This document shows, one piece after another, positions 56,001-64,000 of a stretch of 64,000 nucleotides of DNA; position 1 is the stretch's first letter, and each line of letters starts with the position of its first letter. The notes below the pieces were generated by a model. That model was not told the DNA's origin, ran no database searches, and worked only from the letters and a program-made list of their open reading frames with translations. Source of the stretch: Pseudomonadota bacterium (GTDB lineage: Bacteria; Desulfobacterota; Desulfobulbia; Desulfobulbales; Desulfocapsaceae); NCBI GenBank assembly GCA_018821985.1, contig JAHJKP010000034.1, forward strand, positions 30,523-94,522, given 5' to 3'. Both the position numbers and the translations under genes were made by a program.

Positions 56001-56147
56001 CAAAAAAAATTTTTTGGCAGGGGGCAGGTAAATTGTTCGGGCTTGCAGTTCAAAATCTCTCCATTTGCATCGGATGTTGGTAGAAGTTCTTCCAGCTTTT
56101 GTTAATATTAATTGCCTTTGGGAATAAAAACTATGACTAACCTCGTG

Positions 56148-56176
56148 TTGACAGAGGCTTAGTCCTGTAGTCTATA
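56148..56176 (+). promoter_or_regulatory. Promoter of the REC-PAS-LuxR regulator gene
   Basis: A perfect TTGACA at 56148-56153 and TCTATA at 56171-56176 are 17 bases apart, about 75 bases before the start codon. The remaining 55951-56253 region is AT-rich and holds nothing else that I can identify. Confidence 0.6.
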
Positions 56177-56253
56177 TATAGTGTTGTAATTTGTTACAAT
56201 TAATAGAGGGGATAAGCTAATCAAAGACCAGTCTCTATTGCCTTTGGATTATA

Positions 56254-57288
56254 ATGCACAAGCATAAACCCAAAATACTCATTGTCGACGATGATTCAAC
56301 GATTTGTTCGATGATGGCCGAGACCCTCAAGGATGAGGGGTATGATCTTTTTTTTGCGATCAACGGCCAGGACGGTCTGGCCAAGGCCATCTCCATCCAT
56401 CCCGATCTTATTTTTCTTGATATGTGCATGCCCGTCCTTGACGGGATCGGGTTTTTGAAGGAATGGAAACAACGGGGCATTTCACCTTGTCCGGTCATTG
56501 CGATCACCGGATATGAAGATGATCTGGTCCTGGGTGAATGTTTTGATCAGGGGATCTTTTCCCTGATCCGAAAACCTTGTCATCCCTTTGAGATTGTTGC
56601 CCTCTGCCGTCGTTATACCCGGTTGACCGAGATCAAGAAGCGGCTTTCCTTTAATGTCGATACGGTGGCGTTTCTGAGTAAACAGGCCTCAACTTTTGGT
56701 CTGGACAATATAGACGAACAGGATCTGATTGAGGCCCTGCCCCTCCCGGTCTTCGTCAAGAATAAGGAGCGGGTTTTGATCCAGGTCAACAGGGCTTTTG
56801 AGGAATTCACAGGTCTGAGCCGGGACGCAATTATCGGGAAGAGCTGTGAGGATATCAGTAGCGATAAACAGTTTGTTGCCCAGGATCATGAAAGTGAACT
56901 CAGTCTTGTCGAGAACAGAGGCGTATCCTGCCTGGAGCAGATGGTTACCGAACGATCTGGCAAGCAGCGAGAGGTGATCGTCTGTCGTTCTGCTGTTATC
57001 AGCGGGTCCAGCAACGATTGGGTGGGGATTCTCGGGGTCCTGATTGATATCACCGAATTTGGCTTTTCCTCTTTTAAAAAGCAGTTGGCAATCAGATATC
57101 CCACTCTCTCCGCCAGGGAGCGTGAGGTGGCTAATCTGGTCAGGCTGGGGATGAGCAACAAGGAGGTTGCTCATCAACTTAATATCGCTCTCTGTACTGT
57201 GGAGTATCATCGAGCCCATCTGCGGGAGAAGCTAGGCTTGAAAAAAGGTGACAACGTAAACCTCAGTACTGCTCTTCTTTCCCTATAG
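56254..57288 (+). CDS. Response regulator with REC, PAS and LuxR-type HTH domains
   Basis: This 344-residue DNA-binding regulator has a receiver domain (residues 5-120) with phospho-acceptor Asp56 in LIFLDMCMP and conserved Lys in IRKPCHP. A PAS domain (about 160-275; ALPLPVFVKNKERVLIQVNRAFEEFTGLSRDAI) follows. The C-terminal LuxR/GerE helix-turn-helix reads LSAREREVANLVRLGMSNKEVAHQLNIALCTVEYH. The PAS domain between receiver and output is an unusual insertion that could sense a second signal. No histidine kinase gene is intact nearby; only a receiver remnant follows at 57354. Confidence 0.88.
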   Translation: MHKHKPKILIVDDDSTICSMMAETLKDEGYDLFFAINGQDGLAKAISIHPDLIFLDMCMPVLDGIGFLKEWKQRGISPCPVIAITGYEDDLVLGECFDQGIFSLIRKPCHPFEIVALCRRYTRLTEIKKRLSFNVDTVAFLSKQASTFGLDNIDEQDLIEALPLPVFVKNKERVLIQVNRAFEEFTGLSRDAIIGKSCEDISSDKQFVAQDHESELSLVENRGVSCLEQMVTERSGKQREVIVCRSAVISGSSNDWVGILGVLIDITEFGFSSFKKQLAIRYPTLSAREREVANLVRLGMSNKEVAHQLNIALCTVEYHRAHLREKLGLKKGDNVNLSTALLSL

Positions 57289-57353
57289 GTGTGATCCATA
57301 TATTGAGGGCAACGCAGAAGATTCTTCTGTGTGTGGAATTTTTTCTTGGGTGA

Positions 57354-57776
57354 ATCAATGGCCAGGGCAGGAAAAAAGATGTTAGTGATACTCTGGAAGA
57401 GATTCGGGGAAATGGCGAGCAGATTCTGATTGTCGAAGATGAGGGAGTACTGCGGGCCATGACCAGCGAGATGCTCAAGATTCTTGGATATTCGGTAGTA
57501 GCGGTGGCAAGCGGTGAAGAGGCGCTCCCTTAGCTGAAACAGAATCAGGCCCATCTTGTCATGCTTGACATGCTGCTGGGTCCAGGGATAAATGGCAGGG
57601 AGCTCTACGAAAGAATACTTGGTTTCAGACCGCGGCAGCGGGCAATTGTTGTCAGCGCATTCAGCGATTCTCTGGAAATCAGCCGGACATTACAACTGGG
57701 TGCCAGCCAGCTTGTAAAAAAACCATATACCCTCCATGAACTTGGGTTGGCTGTCAAGAAGGCCTTGCTTGGTTGA
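57354..57776 (+). pseudogene. Decayed receiver domain, C-terminal remnant of a hybrid kinase
   Basis: In one frame this encodes EEIRGNGEQILIVEDEGVLR, then a receiver domain through LDMLLGPGINGRELY, IVVSAF and LVKKPYTLHEL. It ends at TGA 57774-57776. The opening is the linker typical of a hybrid histidine kinase's C-terminal receiver. No start codon or kinase core lies upstream, and an in-frame TAG at 57531-57533 replaces what is usually Tyr in the EALPYLKQN-like position. The phospho-acceptor Asp and Lys are kept, so decay is recent. It sits directly behind the intact regulator. Confidence 0.8.
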
Positions 57777-57848
57777 GACGGCGATCTGATTGATCAATGT
57801 GAGAGGCTACGGACAGTTTTTCCGGCTTGTCTGGAAAGGAAAGGTACG

Positions 57849-57900
57849 AAAAAGAAAAAGGGGTTGCCGTCAGGATTGACGGCAGCCCCTTTTTCTTTTT
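57849..57900. terminator. Bidirectional intrinsic terminator
   Basis: GGGG-TTGCCGTCA and TGACGGCAG-CCCC form a stem with loop GGAT, flanked by AAAAAGAAAAA and TTTTTCTTTTT. It closes the regulator/receiver-remnant unit. Confidence 0.9.
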
Positions 57901-58050
57901 GATGAAGGTTCTGCGGTTGCCAGTGTCTGTTGGCACAGGTATAGTGATTCTGAATAGGGTTGTTTCAGGGGGGAAATGCCAAGAGAGGGAGCATGATGGT
58001 GATTGATTTAAAAGGTTTTTGGATGACAGGTGCCTGGAGTCAGGGGTGTC

Positions 58051-59856
58051 ATGTATAATAATCTGCTCTATTTCCTCACTGCAATCTTTCTCTTCAGCAT
58101 GAATACGGCTTCCGAGACGCCTTGGCTGCCTGGCTGGGGGGCTATTGTTTTTTTTGTCCTGAGTCTGATTACTTATGAACGGCTGGCTCGTATAATTCAC
58201 AGGCAAGCAGGAAGCTCCGCAGCGTATTTCAAGGCGGAGAGAAAGGCCTCAATTGTTGCCATTCTTTTTTTTGGTCTGGCGACCTATGTCTGTGATTTTA
58301 AATATTATCTCTCTGTTCTGCCATGGGCGAAGGTCTTGCCCGCTCTGGTGAATGTTGCGGGGTTGTTTCTATTTTTACTTTACCTTGCACTCATGTGGAA
58401 GGTGGCCAGGTCAAATTATCAGAGGGTCTTTGGACGCACTTACAGCGCGAGGACCTTTATTGTCTCAAATATCAAGGTGAACCTGCCCATAGTCCTGCCT
58501 TGGGTACTGCTTTCCCTTTGTTATGACCTGGTGGCCCTTCTTCCCTGGCCCGCTTTACAAGCTTTCCTGCCTACCGCCTGGGGGGATTTCCTGCTTTATG
58601 TTTTATTTCTCTTTTTTGTTCTCCTTGTTTTTCCACCTCTGGTACGTTGTCTCTGGGGCTGCACCAGAATGCCGGCAGGTCCGCTCCGAGATCATCTCAC
58701 AGCCTTTTGTGCCGGCCAGAATTTTTTCACTGAGCTATATTTCTGGCCCCTCTTCGAGGGGCGGGCTCTGACTGCCGGAGTCATGGGTGTTGTGCCGGGT
58801 CTGCGTTATGTCCTGATCACTCCGGGGCTTATTGAGGCCTTAACCCTGAAGGAACTGGAGGCGGTCATGGCCCATGAGATTGGTCATGTCCGGAAAAAGC
58901 ACCTTCTGCTCTATCTGGTGCTGATTGCCGGCTTTACTCTTGTGGTTGGCCTGTACACCGAACCCTTGACGTTCTTTCTCTTGTCCCGGGAATTTTTTTA
59001 CTCACTGTTGCGCTGGAGCGGGATGTCGCCTGAGGCCCTGTTGGTTGTCTGTGTCGCTATTCCTTTGCTGGTGATCATGCTGCTTTATTTCCGCTATCTC
59101 TTTGGTTATTTTATCAGAAACTTTGAACGGCAGGCGGATCTGCATGTTTTTGCAGCCATTGGCAGCAGTTATGCCCTGATCTCGGCACTGGAGAAGATCG
59201 CTCTGTTGAGTGGGAACAGCCGGGATGAGCCCAGCTGGCATCATTTCGGTATTGGTGAGCGGGTGGCGTATTTGGAAAAATGCGAACAGGAGCCGCAGGA
59301 GCAAGGTCGACACGGGAGGAAGGTTTTATTTAGTCTTATCAGCTATCTGCTGGTGCTGACAGTGGCTGTCGGCTGGGCGCAATATATGCCGACGGAAGGG
59401 CTTGCCCGTCAGTATGAGGAAAAGTATATTGAGACTGTCCTGTGGCAAAAGGTGCAGCAGGAACAGGACAAGGCGTTGTGGTTGCAGATGGCGGGAGACC
59501 TGATGCAGCATAAAAAAATGGAGCGAAAGGCCCTTGATGCCTATGAGCAGGCCATGACCTTTACACCGGTCAGCCCCGATCTGATGAATAACCTCGCCTG
59601 GTTGCTGTTAACCAGTGAGGACATGGGGCTGCGTGATCCCCAGTGGGCCTTGACCTTGGCCCGTTCTGCCGTGCGTTTGAAACCGGTGGGGGCCTTTTAC
59701 GATACGTTGGGCCTGGCCTTCTGGGCCAATGGACTTGTTGACGAGGCGGTGGCCGCTGAAGAGGAGGCAGTCCTTGCAGATCCTGCGTCTCAGGAGTATT
59801 ATCAACAGCAGATTGAGCGTTTCCTGCGTACGAGCTATCGCGACGACGTAAGGTGA
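58051..59856 (+). CDS. Membrane M48 metalloprotease with C-terminal TPR-like region
   Basis: This 601-residue integral membrane zinc protease has five or six hydrophobic segments in the first 260 residues. The zinc motif HEIGH is at residues 275-279 (MAHEIGHVRKKH), with a further membrane segment after it and FERQADLHVFA supplying the third ligand. The last 130 residues are helical and TPR-like (KALDAYEQAMTFTPVSPDLMNNLAWLLL). The ATG at 58051 was chosen because AGGGG lies upstream; a GTG at 58030 is possible. The combination of CAAX-protease-like membrane topology and TPR is less common than soluble M48 proteins. Single gene. Confidence 0.85.
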   Translation: MYNNLLYFLTAIFLFSMNTASETPWLPGWGAIVFFVLSLITYERLARIIHRQAGSSAAYFKAERKASIVAILFFGLATYVCDFKYYLSVLPWAKVLPALVNVAGLFLFLLYLALMWKVARSNYQRVFGRTYSARTFIVSNIKVNLPIVLPWVLLSLCYDLVALLPWPALQAFLPTAWGDFLLYVLFLFFVLLVFPPLVRCLWGCTRMPAGPLRDHLTAFCAGQNFFTELYFWPLFEGRALTAGVMGVVPGLRYVLITPGLIEALTLKELEAVMAHEIGHVRKKHLLLYLVLIAGFTLVVGLYTEPLTFFLLSREFFYSLLRWSGMSPEALLVVCVAIPLLVIMLLYFRYLFGYFIRNFERQADLHVFAAIGSSYALISALEKIALLSGNSRDEPSWHHFGIGERVAYLEKCEQEPQEQGRHGRKVLFSLISYLLVLTVAVGWAQYMPTEGLARQYEEKYIETVLWQKVQQEQDKALWLQMAGDLMQHKKMERKALDAYEQAMTFTPVSPDLMNNLAWLLLTSEDMGLRDPQWALTLARSAVRLKPVGAFYDTLGLAFWANGLVDEAVAAEEEAVLADPASQEYYQQQIERFLRTSYRDDVR

Positions 59857-59887
59857 AAGCAAGATGAATCACAACAGGAATTGACAG

Positions 59888-60814
59888 ATGCCATTTTTAG
59901 GGGCCCATGAATCAGTGGCAGGAGGCTTGCACCTTGCCTTTAACCGGCTGCAGCAGGTTGGCGGGGAAGCTCTGCAGATCTTCACCAGAAATCAGCGCCA
60001 GTGGCATCCGCAACCGTTGACAGAGGATGAGATTGCCTTGTTCCAAGCGGCTTGGCAAAAAACAGGGTCTCTGCCCGTCGGTCGTTCCAGCACCGTACAT
60101 GGCGCCCACGACACGAGGGCATCCCTTCCCGTTGCCTCGCACGCTTCGTATCTGATTAATCTGGCCAGCGGCAAGCAGGAACTTATGGAGAAATCCATCA
60201 CCGCCTTTGCGGCCGAGATCCATCGTTGCGAGCAGCTGGGTATTCCCTTTGTGGTTATCCATCCTGGTTCTCATGGGGGTGATGGGGTGGAGGCAGGGCT
60301 TGCCCGTTTTGGCACGGCCCTTGATTTGGCACTGGAAGAAACAGGAGATGAGGTTGTGGTTCTGCTGGAGACCACGGCCGGACAGGGGACAAGCCTGGGC
60401 AGCCGTTTTGAGGAGATTGCCTCTATCCTTGAGCATTCCCGCTATCCACAGCGGCTTGGAGTGTGTGTCGATACCTGCCATATCTTTGCTGCCGGCTATG
60501 ATATCCGGACCTTGCCGGCTTATATCCAGACCCTGGAAGAGTTTGATAGGCAGGTGGGAATCGGTTGGATCAAATTTTTTCATCTTAATGATTCGAAGCA
60601 GAAACTGGCCAGCCGGGTCGACCGGCACGAACATATCGGCCAGGGGGCAATCGGCCTGGAGGGATTCAGAAGCCTGCTCAATGATCCTCGTTTTGCTGAC
60701 CATCCCATGACGCTTGAGACCCCAAAGGGTGACGATTTGCAGGAAGATCGGGATAATCTGCTGGTGTTGCGAGGGCTCATTGAAAATCCTGGAACAAGGG
60801 ATGCAAGTGTATGA
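59888..60814 (+). CDS. nfo: Endonuclease IV (AP endonuclease)
   Basis: It cleaves DNA at abasic sites during base-excision repair, using three zinc ions. The 308-residue TIM-barrel protein shows LGAHESVAGGLHLAFNRL, FVVIHPGSHGG, VVLLETTAGQGTSLGSRFEEI, GVCVDTCHIFAAGYD, FFHLNDSKQKLASRVDRHEHIGQG and MTLETPKGDD, the family signatures in order. Length is slightly above the E. coli enzyme. It stands 31 bases after the M48 gene and may share its transcript. Confidence 0.95.
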   Translation: MPFLGAHESVAGGLHLAFNRLQQVGGEALQIFTRNQRQWHPQPLTEDEIALFQAAWQKTGSLPVGRSSTVHGAHDTRASLPVASHASYLINLASGKQELMEKSITAFAAEIHRCEQLGIPFVVIHPGSHGGDGVEAGLARFGTALDLALEETGDEVVVLLETTAGQGTSLGSRFEEIASILEHSRYPQRLGVCVDTCHIFAAGYDIRTLPAYIQTLEEFDRQVGIGWIKFFHLNDSKQKLASRVDRHEHIGQGAIGLEGFRSLLNDPRFADHPMTLETPKGDDLQEDRDNLLVLRGLIENPGTRDASV

Positions 60815-60854
60815 ATAATCGTATGAACAATAAAGGTATGAACAGGAAGACTTT

Positions 60855-62654
60855 ATGAGTTTTTTGAACAGCGACGAACTTCTTGATCTTCTCCAGCGGC
60901 AGCTCTTGCTTACTGGTCAGCAACGGCAGAAGATCACCCTGGAGAAGGGAAAACAGCGGCAAAAGTTGTTAAAACGTGCTGACGACAATGGAATGGATGC
61001 AGACAAGAGCTACCCCGATCTTGTTGATATTATCGCCTCGTTTCAGTTAGAGATACATGGCAGGAAGGGGGTTGTGCTGGATGAAGAGGTCATTATGCAG
61101 GCGGTGGCTTATGAGTTTAAGCTGCCCTTCAAAAAGCTTGATCCGCTGGCCCTCGACATGGATATTGTCACTAAAAGTATTCCCAGAAATTTTGCTGTTA
61201 CCCATCTTCTGCTTCCGTTTAATATGCAGAACGGAATTCTGGAGATCGCGGTCTATCATCCCGACAAAAAAACAGTGCTTGCCGATATCGAGCAGGCCAA
61301 TCAGGTCACGGTCAAACCCTATATTGCCACCAAGTCTGATATCAAAAAGATTCAGGCCGAATTTTTTGGTTTCCAGAAATCCATCAGGGCGGCGGAGAGT
61401 CAGTTTTCAGGTCCAGGACTTGGCAGCTCTGTGGATATCGGCAACCTTGAGCAGTTCGTCAAGATCTCTTCTGCCAGAGAGATCTCCTCGTCAGATCAGC
61501 ACATTAAATCTGCGGTCAACCATCTCTTTCATTACGCTCTGGATCAGCAGGCAAGTGATATCCATATCGAGCCGAAGCGTGAGGCCTGCATGGTCAGATT
61601 TCGTATTGACGGCATGCTGCATCCGATTTACAAGCTGCCCAAGGCCGTGCATGCGGCGATCACCGCCCGGATCAAGTCTCTGGCCCGGATGGATATTTCG
61701 GAAAAGCGTAGGCCTCAGGATGGGCGGATCAAGATAGGTGTCGGCGGGAAGAAAGAGGTTGAGATCCGGGTCTCCACTGTGCCGGTTTCCTTTGGGGAAA
61801 AGACGGTCATGCGTATTCTGGATTCGGACGTAATCTTTCAGGATCTGGATCATCTGGCCTTTTCCCATCGTGATCGTCAGGTCTTTGATTCCTTCATTAA
61901 TGCCCCGCATGGTATTGTGCTGGTGACCGGGCCTACGGGCAGCGGTAAATCAACCACCCTCTATTCGACCCTGAAAAAAATTGCCACCCCGGAAAAGAAT
62001 ATTGTCACCGTGGAAGATCCGGTGGAGATGGTGCATGAGGAGTTTAATCAGATCTCGGTGCAGCCTCTGATTGATGTGACCTTCTCCACTATCCTTCGCA
62101 ATATCCTCCGTCAGGATCCGGATATCATCATGATCGGCGAGATCCGTGATCTGGAAACCGCTGCCCATGCCGTGCAGGCGGCGATGACCGGCCATCTTGT
62201 CCTGTCCACTCTCCATACCAATGACGCGGTTTCCTCCATTGTCCGCCTCATGGACATGGGGCTTGAGCCTTTTCTGATCAGCTCTACCCTGCTTGGCTGC
62301 GTGGCCCAGCGGTTGGTGCGGACGATCTGTCCTGGATGTGTGGAGACCTTTCAGGTGGAGAAGGAGGAGTTGCTGAAGCTGGGCTTTCCGGTCTCTGGCA
62401 GTGGTATGATTGAGCTGAAGAGGGGCAAGGGGTGCCGGCAGTGTCGCGGAACCGGCTATAAGGGGCGATGCGGGGTCTTTGAGGTCTTTGTCTTTTCAGA
62501 GCAGATAAGCAGGATGCTGCGGGCCGGAGAAGATGTAAATGCAATGCGAAAGCTTGCAATTCGTGAAGGAATGACTACTTTACGTGAAGATGCATGGCAG
62601 AAGGTGAAGGCAGGAATCACCACTTATCAGGAAGCCATGCGGGTGACATCTTAG
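60855..62654 (+). CDS. GspE/PilB-type secretion or pilus ATPase
   Basis: This 599-residue cytoplasmic ATPase powers type II secretion or type IV pilus extension. The N-terminal MshEN-like domain ([14 protein letters not shown]...) is followed by the core: Walker A GPTGSGKS at residues 359-366, Asp box [10 protein letters not shown], Walker [14 protein letters not shown] and His box [17 protein letters not shown] tetracysteine zinc motif near the end (ICPGC...CRQCRG) is typical of GspE/PilB. No other secretion or pilus gene lies in the window, so it is either a lone paralogue or served by genes elsewhere. Whether it is GspE or PilB cannot be decided here. Confidence 0.9.
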   Translation: MSFLNSDELLDLLQRQLLLTGQQRQKITLEKGKQRQKLLKRADDNGMDADKSYPDLVDIIASFQLEIHGRKGVVLDEEVIMQAVAYEFKLPFKKLDPLALDMDIVTKSIPRNFAVTHLLLPFNMQNGILEIAVYHPDKKTVLADIEQANQVTVKPYIATKSDIKKIQAEFFGFQKSIRAAESQFSGPGLGSSVDIGNLEQFVKISSAREISSSDQHIKSAVNHLFHYALDQQASDIHIEPKREACMVRFRIDGMLHPIYKLPKAVHAAITARIKSLARMDISEKRRPQDGRIKIGVGGKKEVEIRVSTVPVSFGEKTVMRILDSDVIFQDLDHLAFSHRDRQVFDSFINAPHGIVLVTGPTGSGKSTTLYSTLKKIATPEKNIVTVEDPVEMVHEEFNQISVQPLIDVTFSTILRNILRQDPDIIMIGEIRDLETAAHAVQAAMTGHLVLSTLHTNDAVSSIVRLMDMGLEPFLISSTLLGCVAQRLVRTICPGCVETFQVEKEELLKLGFPVSGSGMIELKRGKGCRQCRGTGYKGRCGVFEVFVFSEQISRMLRAGEDVNAMRKLAIREGMTTLREDAWQKVKAGITTYQEAMRVTS

Positions 62655-62671
62655 GAGTAGAGGAAAAGGCC

Positions 62672-63133
62672 ATGGCCGAGAAGATAGTCTGTCGAAACAA
62701 AAAGGCCTTCCATGATTACTCTATCGAGTCAACCATGGAGGCCGGTATGGTTCTGACTGGCCCCGAGGTGAAGTCACTGCGGGCCGGTAAAGCCAATCTG
62801 CGTGATGGCTATGCCCAGATTAATGATCGGGGTGAGCTGATGCTGTTGAATGTCCATATCTCCTTCTACACCTTTGCCACCCATAATCCCAATGAACCCA
62901 TGCGGTCACGTAAGCTTCTGCTGCATAAGCGGGAGATCAACAAACTGATTGGTAAGTTGCGGGAGAAAGGACTTGCCTTGATCCCCTTGAAGATATATTT
63001 TAATGAAAAAGGGAAGGCTAAGGTGGAACTTGGTCTGGCCCGTGGCAAAAGGCAGTATGATAAACGGGCTACCCTCAAGGAACAGCAGAGTGATCGTGAG
63101 ATCCAACGGGTCATGCGTCGTAACGAAATTTAA
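62672..63133 (+). CDS. smpB: SsrA-binding protein
   Basis: It binds tmRNA and brings it to stalled ribosomes for trans-translation. The 153-residue protein has the SmpB core: [40 protein letters not shown] and a C-terminal basic tail ([18 protein letters not shown]...). I chose ATG 62672, with AGGAAA upstream. It is located 35 bases before ssrA, the usual pairing, and shares the strand of the preceding ATPase gene. Confidence 0.96.
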   Translation: MAEKIVCRNKKAFHDYSIESTMEAGMVLTGPEVKSLRAGKANLRDGYAQINDRGELMLLNVHISFYTFATHNPNEPMRSRKLLLHKREINKLIGKLREKGLALIPLKIYFNEKGKAKVELGLARGKRQYDKRATLKEQQSDREIQRVMRRNEI

Positions 63134-63167
63134 TTCCATTTCTAAAACAATAAACTTTAACCATTAT

Positions 63168-63528
63168 GGGGGCGAAACGGATTCGACGGGGATATGTAAG
63201 CTCTACGTTGCATGCCGAGCTTCTGTCTGCTCGTAAAACTGATAGAACTTTAATTATAATCGCCGACGATTATAACTACGCAGTAGCAGCTTAGTCTGCT
63301 CTGCCGTTCCCCCGGTCTCTGCCCGCAAGACCGGATCGGAGCGCCGACTCTGTGGGCTGGTCCTCTGGCAGTACCTGTTTGCCAGAAGATGAGAACCAAG
63401 CAGGTTAGCAATAGGATATCTAAGCTCCGGCGGAGCTCCTGGCGCGAAAATTAAAGCCCGGAACTAAGCATGTAGATACGGGAGGGGAGTATTTTCGGAC
63501 GCGGGTTCGACTCCCGCCGCCTCCACCA
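63168..63528 (+). ncRNA. ssrA: Transfer-messenger RNA (tmRNA)
   Basis: This 361-base RNA rescues stalled ribosomes. The acceptor arms GGGGGCG and CGCCTCC pair, the 3' CCA is encoded at 63526-63528 and the TTCGACT loop is present. The tag reading frame at 63262-63291 encodes ADDYNYAVAA and ends with TAG. A terminator follows. The region beyond carries an integrase remnant, consistent with ssrA being a common integration site. Confidence 0.96.
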
Positions 63529-63562
63529 TTTGAACAACCAGTAACATCCAGTAAAGTACATT

Positions 63563-63597
63563 AAGCCCGCAGCCTACCAAGGTTTGCGGGCTTTTTT
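63563..63597 (+). terminator. Intrinsic terminator of ssrA
   Basis: AAGCCCGCA at 63563-63571 pairs with TGCGGGCTT at 63585-63593, followed by a T run. Confidence 0.92.
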
Positions 63598-63705
63598 ATT
63601 GTCCAGTGAAATCCAAATGTTTTGGGGGATTTTTGCAGAGTAGAAAGGCCCTAAAGAAAAATGAAAGCCTCTAAAAATGAGGAATGCTTTATACATAAAA
63701 GGATT

Positions 63706-63819
63706 GCGCCAGTTATTGATGCTAAGATGAGAACGGTCAAGCCTGCAGAAACGCAGTATAAGTTTTTTGATGGTGGAGGCTTTTCCTTTTATAGAAAGAA
63801 CAGAGTGTTAATGGCCTGA
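63706..63819 (+). pseudogene. Tyrosine-integrase N-terminal remnant downstream of ssrA
   Basis: One frame reads APVIDAKMRTVKPAETQYK then FFDGGGFSFY and stops at TGA 63817-63819. The D-A-K-x-R-x-x-K-P...YK-x-x-DGGG pattern is the arm-type DNA-binding start (DUF4102) of phage/island tyrosine integrases. No start codon and no catalytic domain follow, so it is a broken relic. Its position about 180 bases after ssrA, a classic integration target, supports an origin in an integrated element. Confidence 0.72.
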
Positions 63820-63870
63820 CGTATACTGATGCACTCGGTCATTATTTTGTTACGTATAATTTGGAAATAG

Positions 63871-64000
63871 TGCGCCACGAGGCTGCACGAAAGATGAGGG
63901 TAGGTCCCTCGGGGTCGGCTTGCAGGAGCAGACTCCAAACCACCTTAAGCTGCTGTGGTAAAGAGCCATGGTGGTGAGCGTTAAGGAAAAGGTCCGGCAA
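63871..64000 (+). mobile_element. Probable group II intron 5' end (cut by the window edge)
   Basis: From GTGCGCC at 63871, the sequence is GC-rich and structured, with no open frame: hairpin GAGGG...CCCTC at about 63895-63909, ACCAC...GTGGT near 63940-63958, and a closing AAGGAAAAGGTCCGGCAA. GUGCG is the conserved 5' boundary of bacterial group II introns. The intron would continue past the window with its reverse transcriptase. The upstream bases are protein-like (TDALGHYFVTYNLEI), so it may interrupt another gene. Confidence 0.5.

Noticed and set aside
57531..57533. In-frame TAG in the receiver remnant as a pyrrolysine codon
   Set aside because: The position is usually Tyr (TAT/TAC), the frame has no start codon and no kinase core, and no Pyl-type context is visible, so a nonsense mutation in a pseudogene is simpler.
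63115..63129. CGTAACGAAATT at the end of smpB as another copy of the palindromic repeat
   Set aside because: It encodes the conserved C-terminal RNE residues of SmpB and has no inverted partner.
1..64000. CRISPR array or cas genes
   Set aside because: No regularly spaced direct repeats and no Cas-like proteins were seen anywhere in the window.

Overview
The window is ordinary bacterial chromosome from an anaerobic Gram-negative. It fits a Desulfobacterota, probably Desulfobulbales-like, organism. The clues are a selenocysteine-containing SelD, a Desulfovibrio-type single-cluster ferredoxin, a Bacillus-type (Fe-S) PurF, LPS-transport genes joined to rpoN, a tmRNA tag reading ADDYNYAVAA, and the arg-dap gene order. 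This placement is inference; no 16S rRNA gene is present.

Layout. 1-1037: no recognisable gene, with a MITE-like inverted repeat at its end. 1038-7821: a CusCBA-type heavy-metal (Cu/Ag) RND efflux operon plus two small proteins. 7912-13582: a complete Entner-Doudoroff operon (zwf, pgl, edd, eda, hexose-6-P mutarotase), then a secreted beta-carbonic anhydrase. 14669-19317 (minus strand): a DUF504 protein, a diguanylate cyclase paired with a PhnD-like binding protein, a membrane metallophosphoesterase and a thioredoxin-2. 19487-24532 (minus strand): tex, then lptA-lptB-rpoN. 24781-36518: a long biosynthetic run, argBDFGH, an FnIII lipoprotein, lysA-dapF-dapA-dapB and folK, punctuated by palindromes. 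36660-38971: a YHS membrane protein, fructose-6-P aldolase/transaldolase, a lytic transglycosylase and pgsA, followed by tRNA-Leu(CAA).

39255-50871 is rich in signalling. It holds a ferredoxin overlapping an HD-domain protein, purF, and selD with an in-frame UGA and an adjacent SECIS-like hairpin. A four-gene operon follows (GAF-GAF-HD-GYP, SH3, Tat-exported M48 protease, CHASE2-adenylate cyclase), facing a universal stress protein overlapped with a protein-kinase-like gene. 51035-55661 (minus strand) carries an M20 peptidase, ispDF, RNase P RNA, a zinc-ribbon coiled-coil protein and a NIF3 protein. After tRNA(CAU) come a REC-PAS-LuxR regulator, a decayed receiver-domain remnant, an M48-TPR membrane protease, nfo, a GspE/PilB ATPase, smpB and ssrA.

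The last 500 bases, just after ssrA, look like a scarred integration site. They contain an integrase N-terminal remnant and, at the edge, what appears to be the 5' end of a group II intron. The points most worth a second look are the Sec-SelD, the signalling locus at 43.6-50.9 kb, the binding-protein/diguanylate-cyclase pair, the palindromic repeat families and the ssrA-distal scar.
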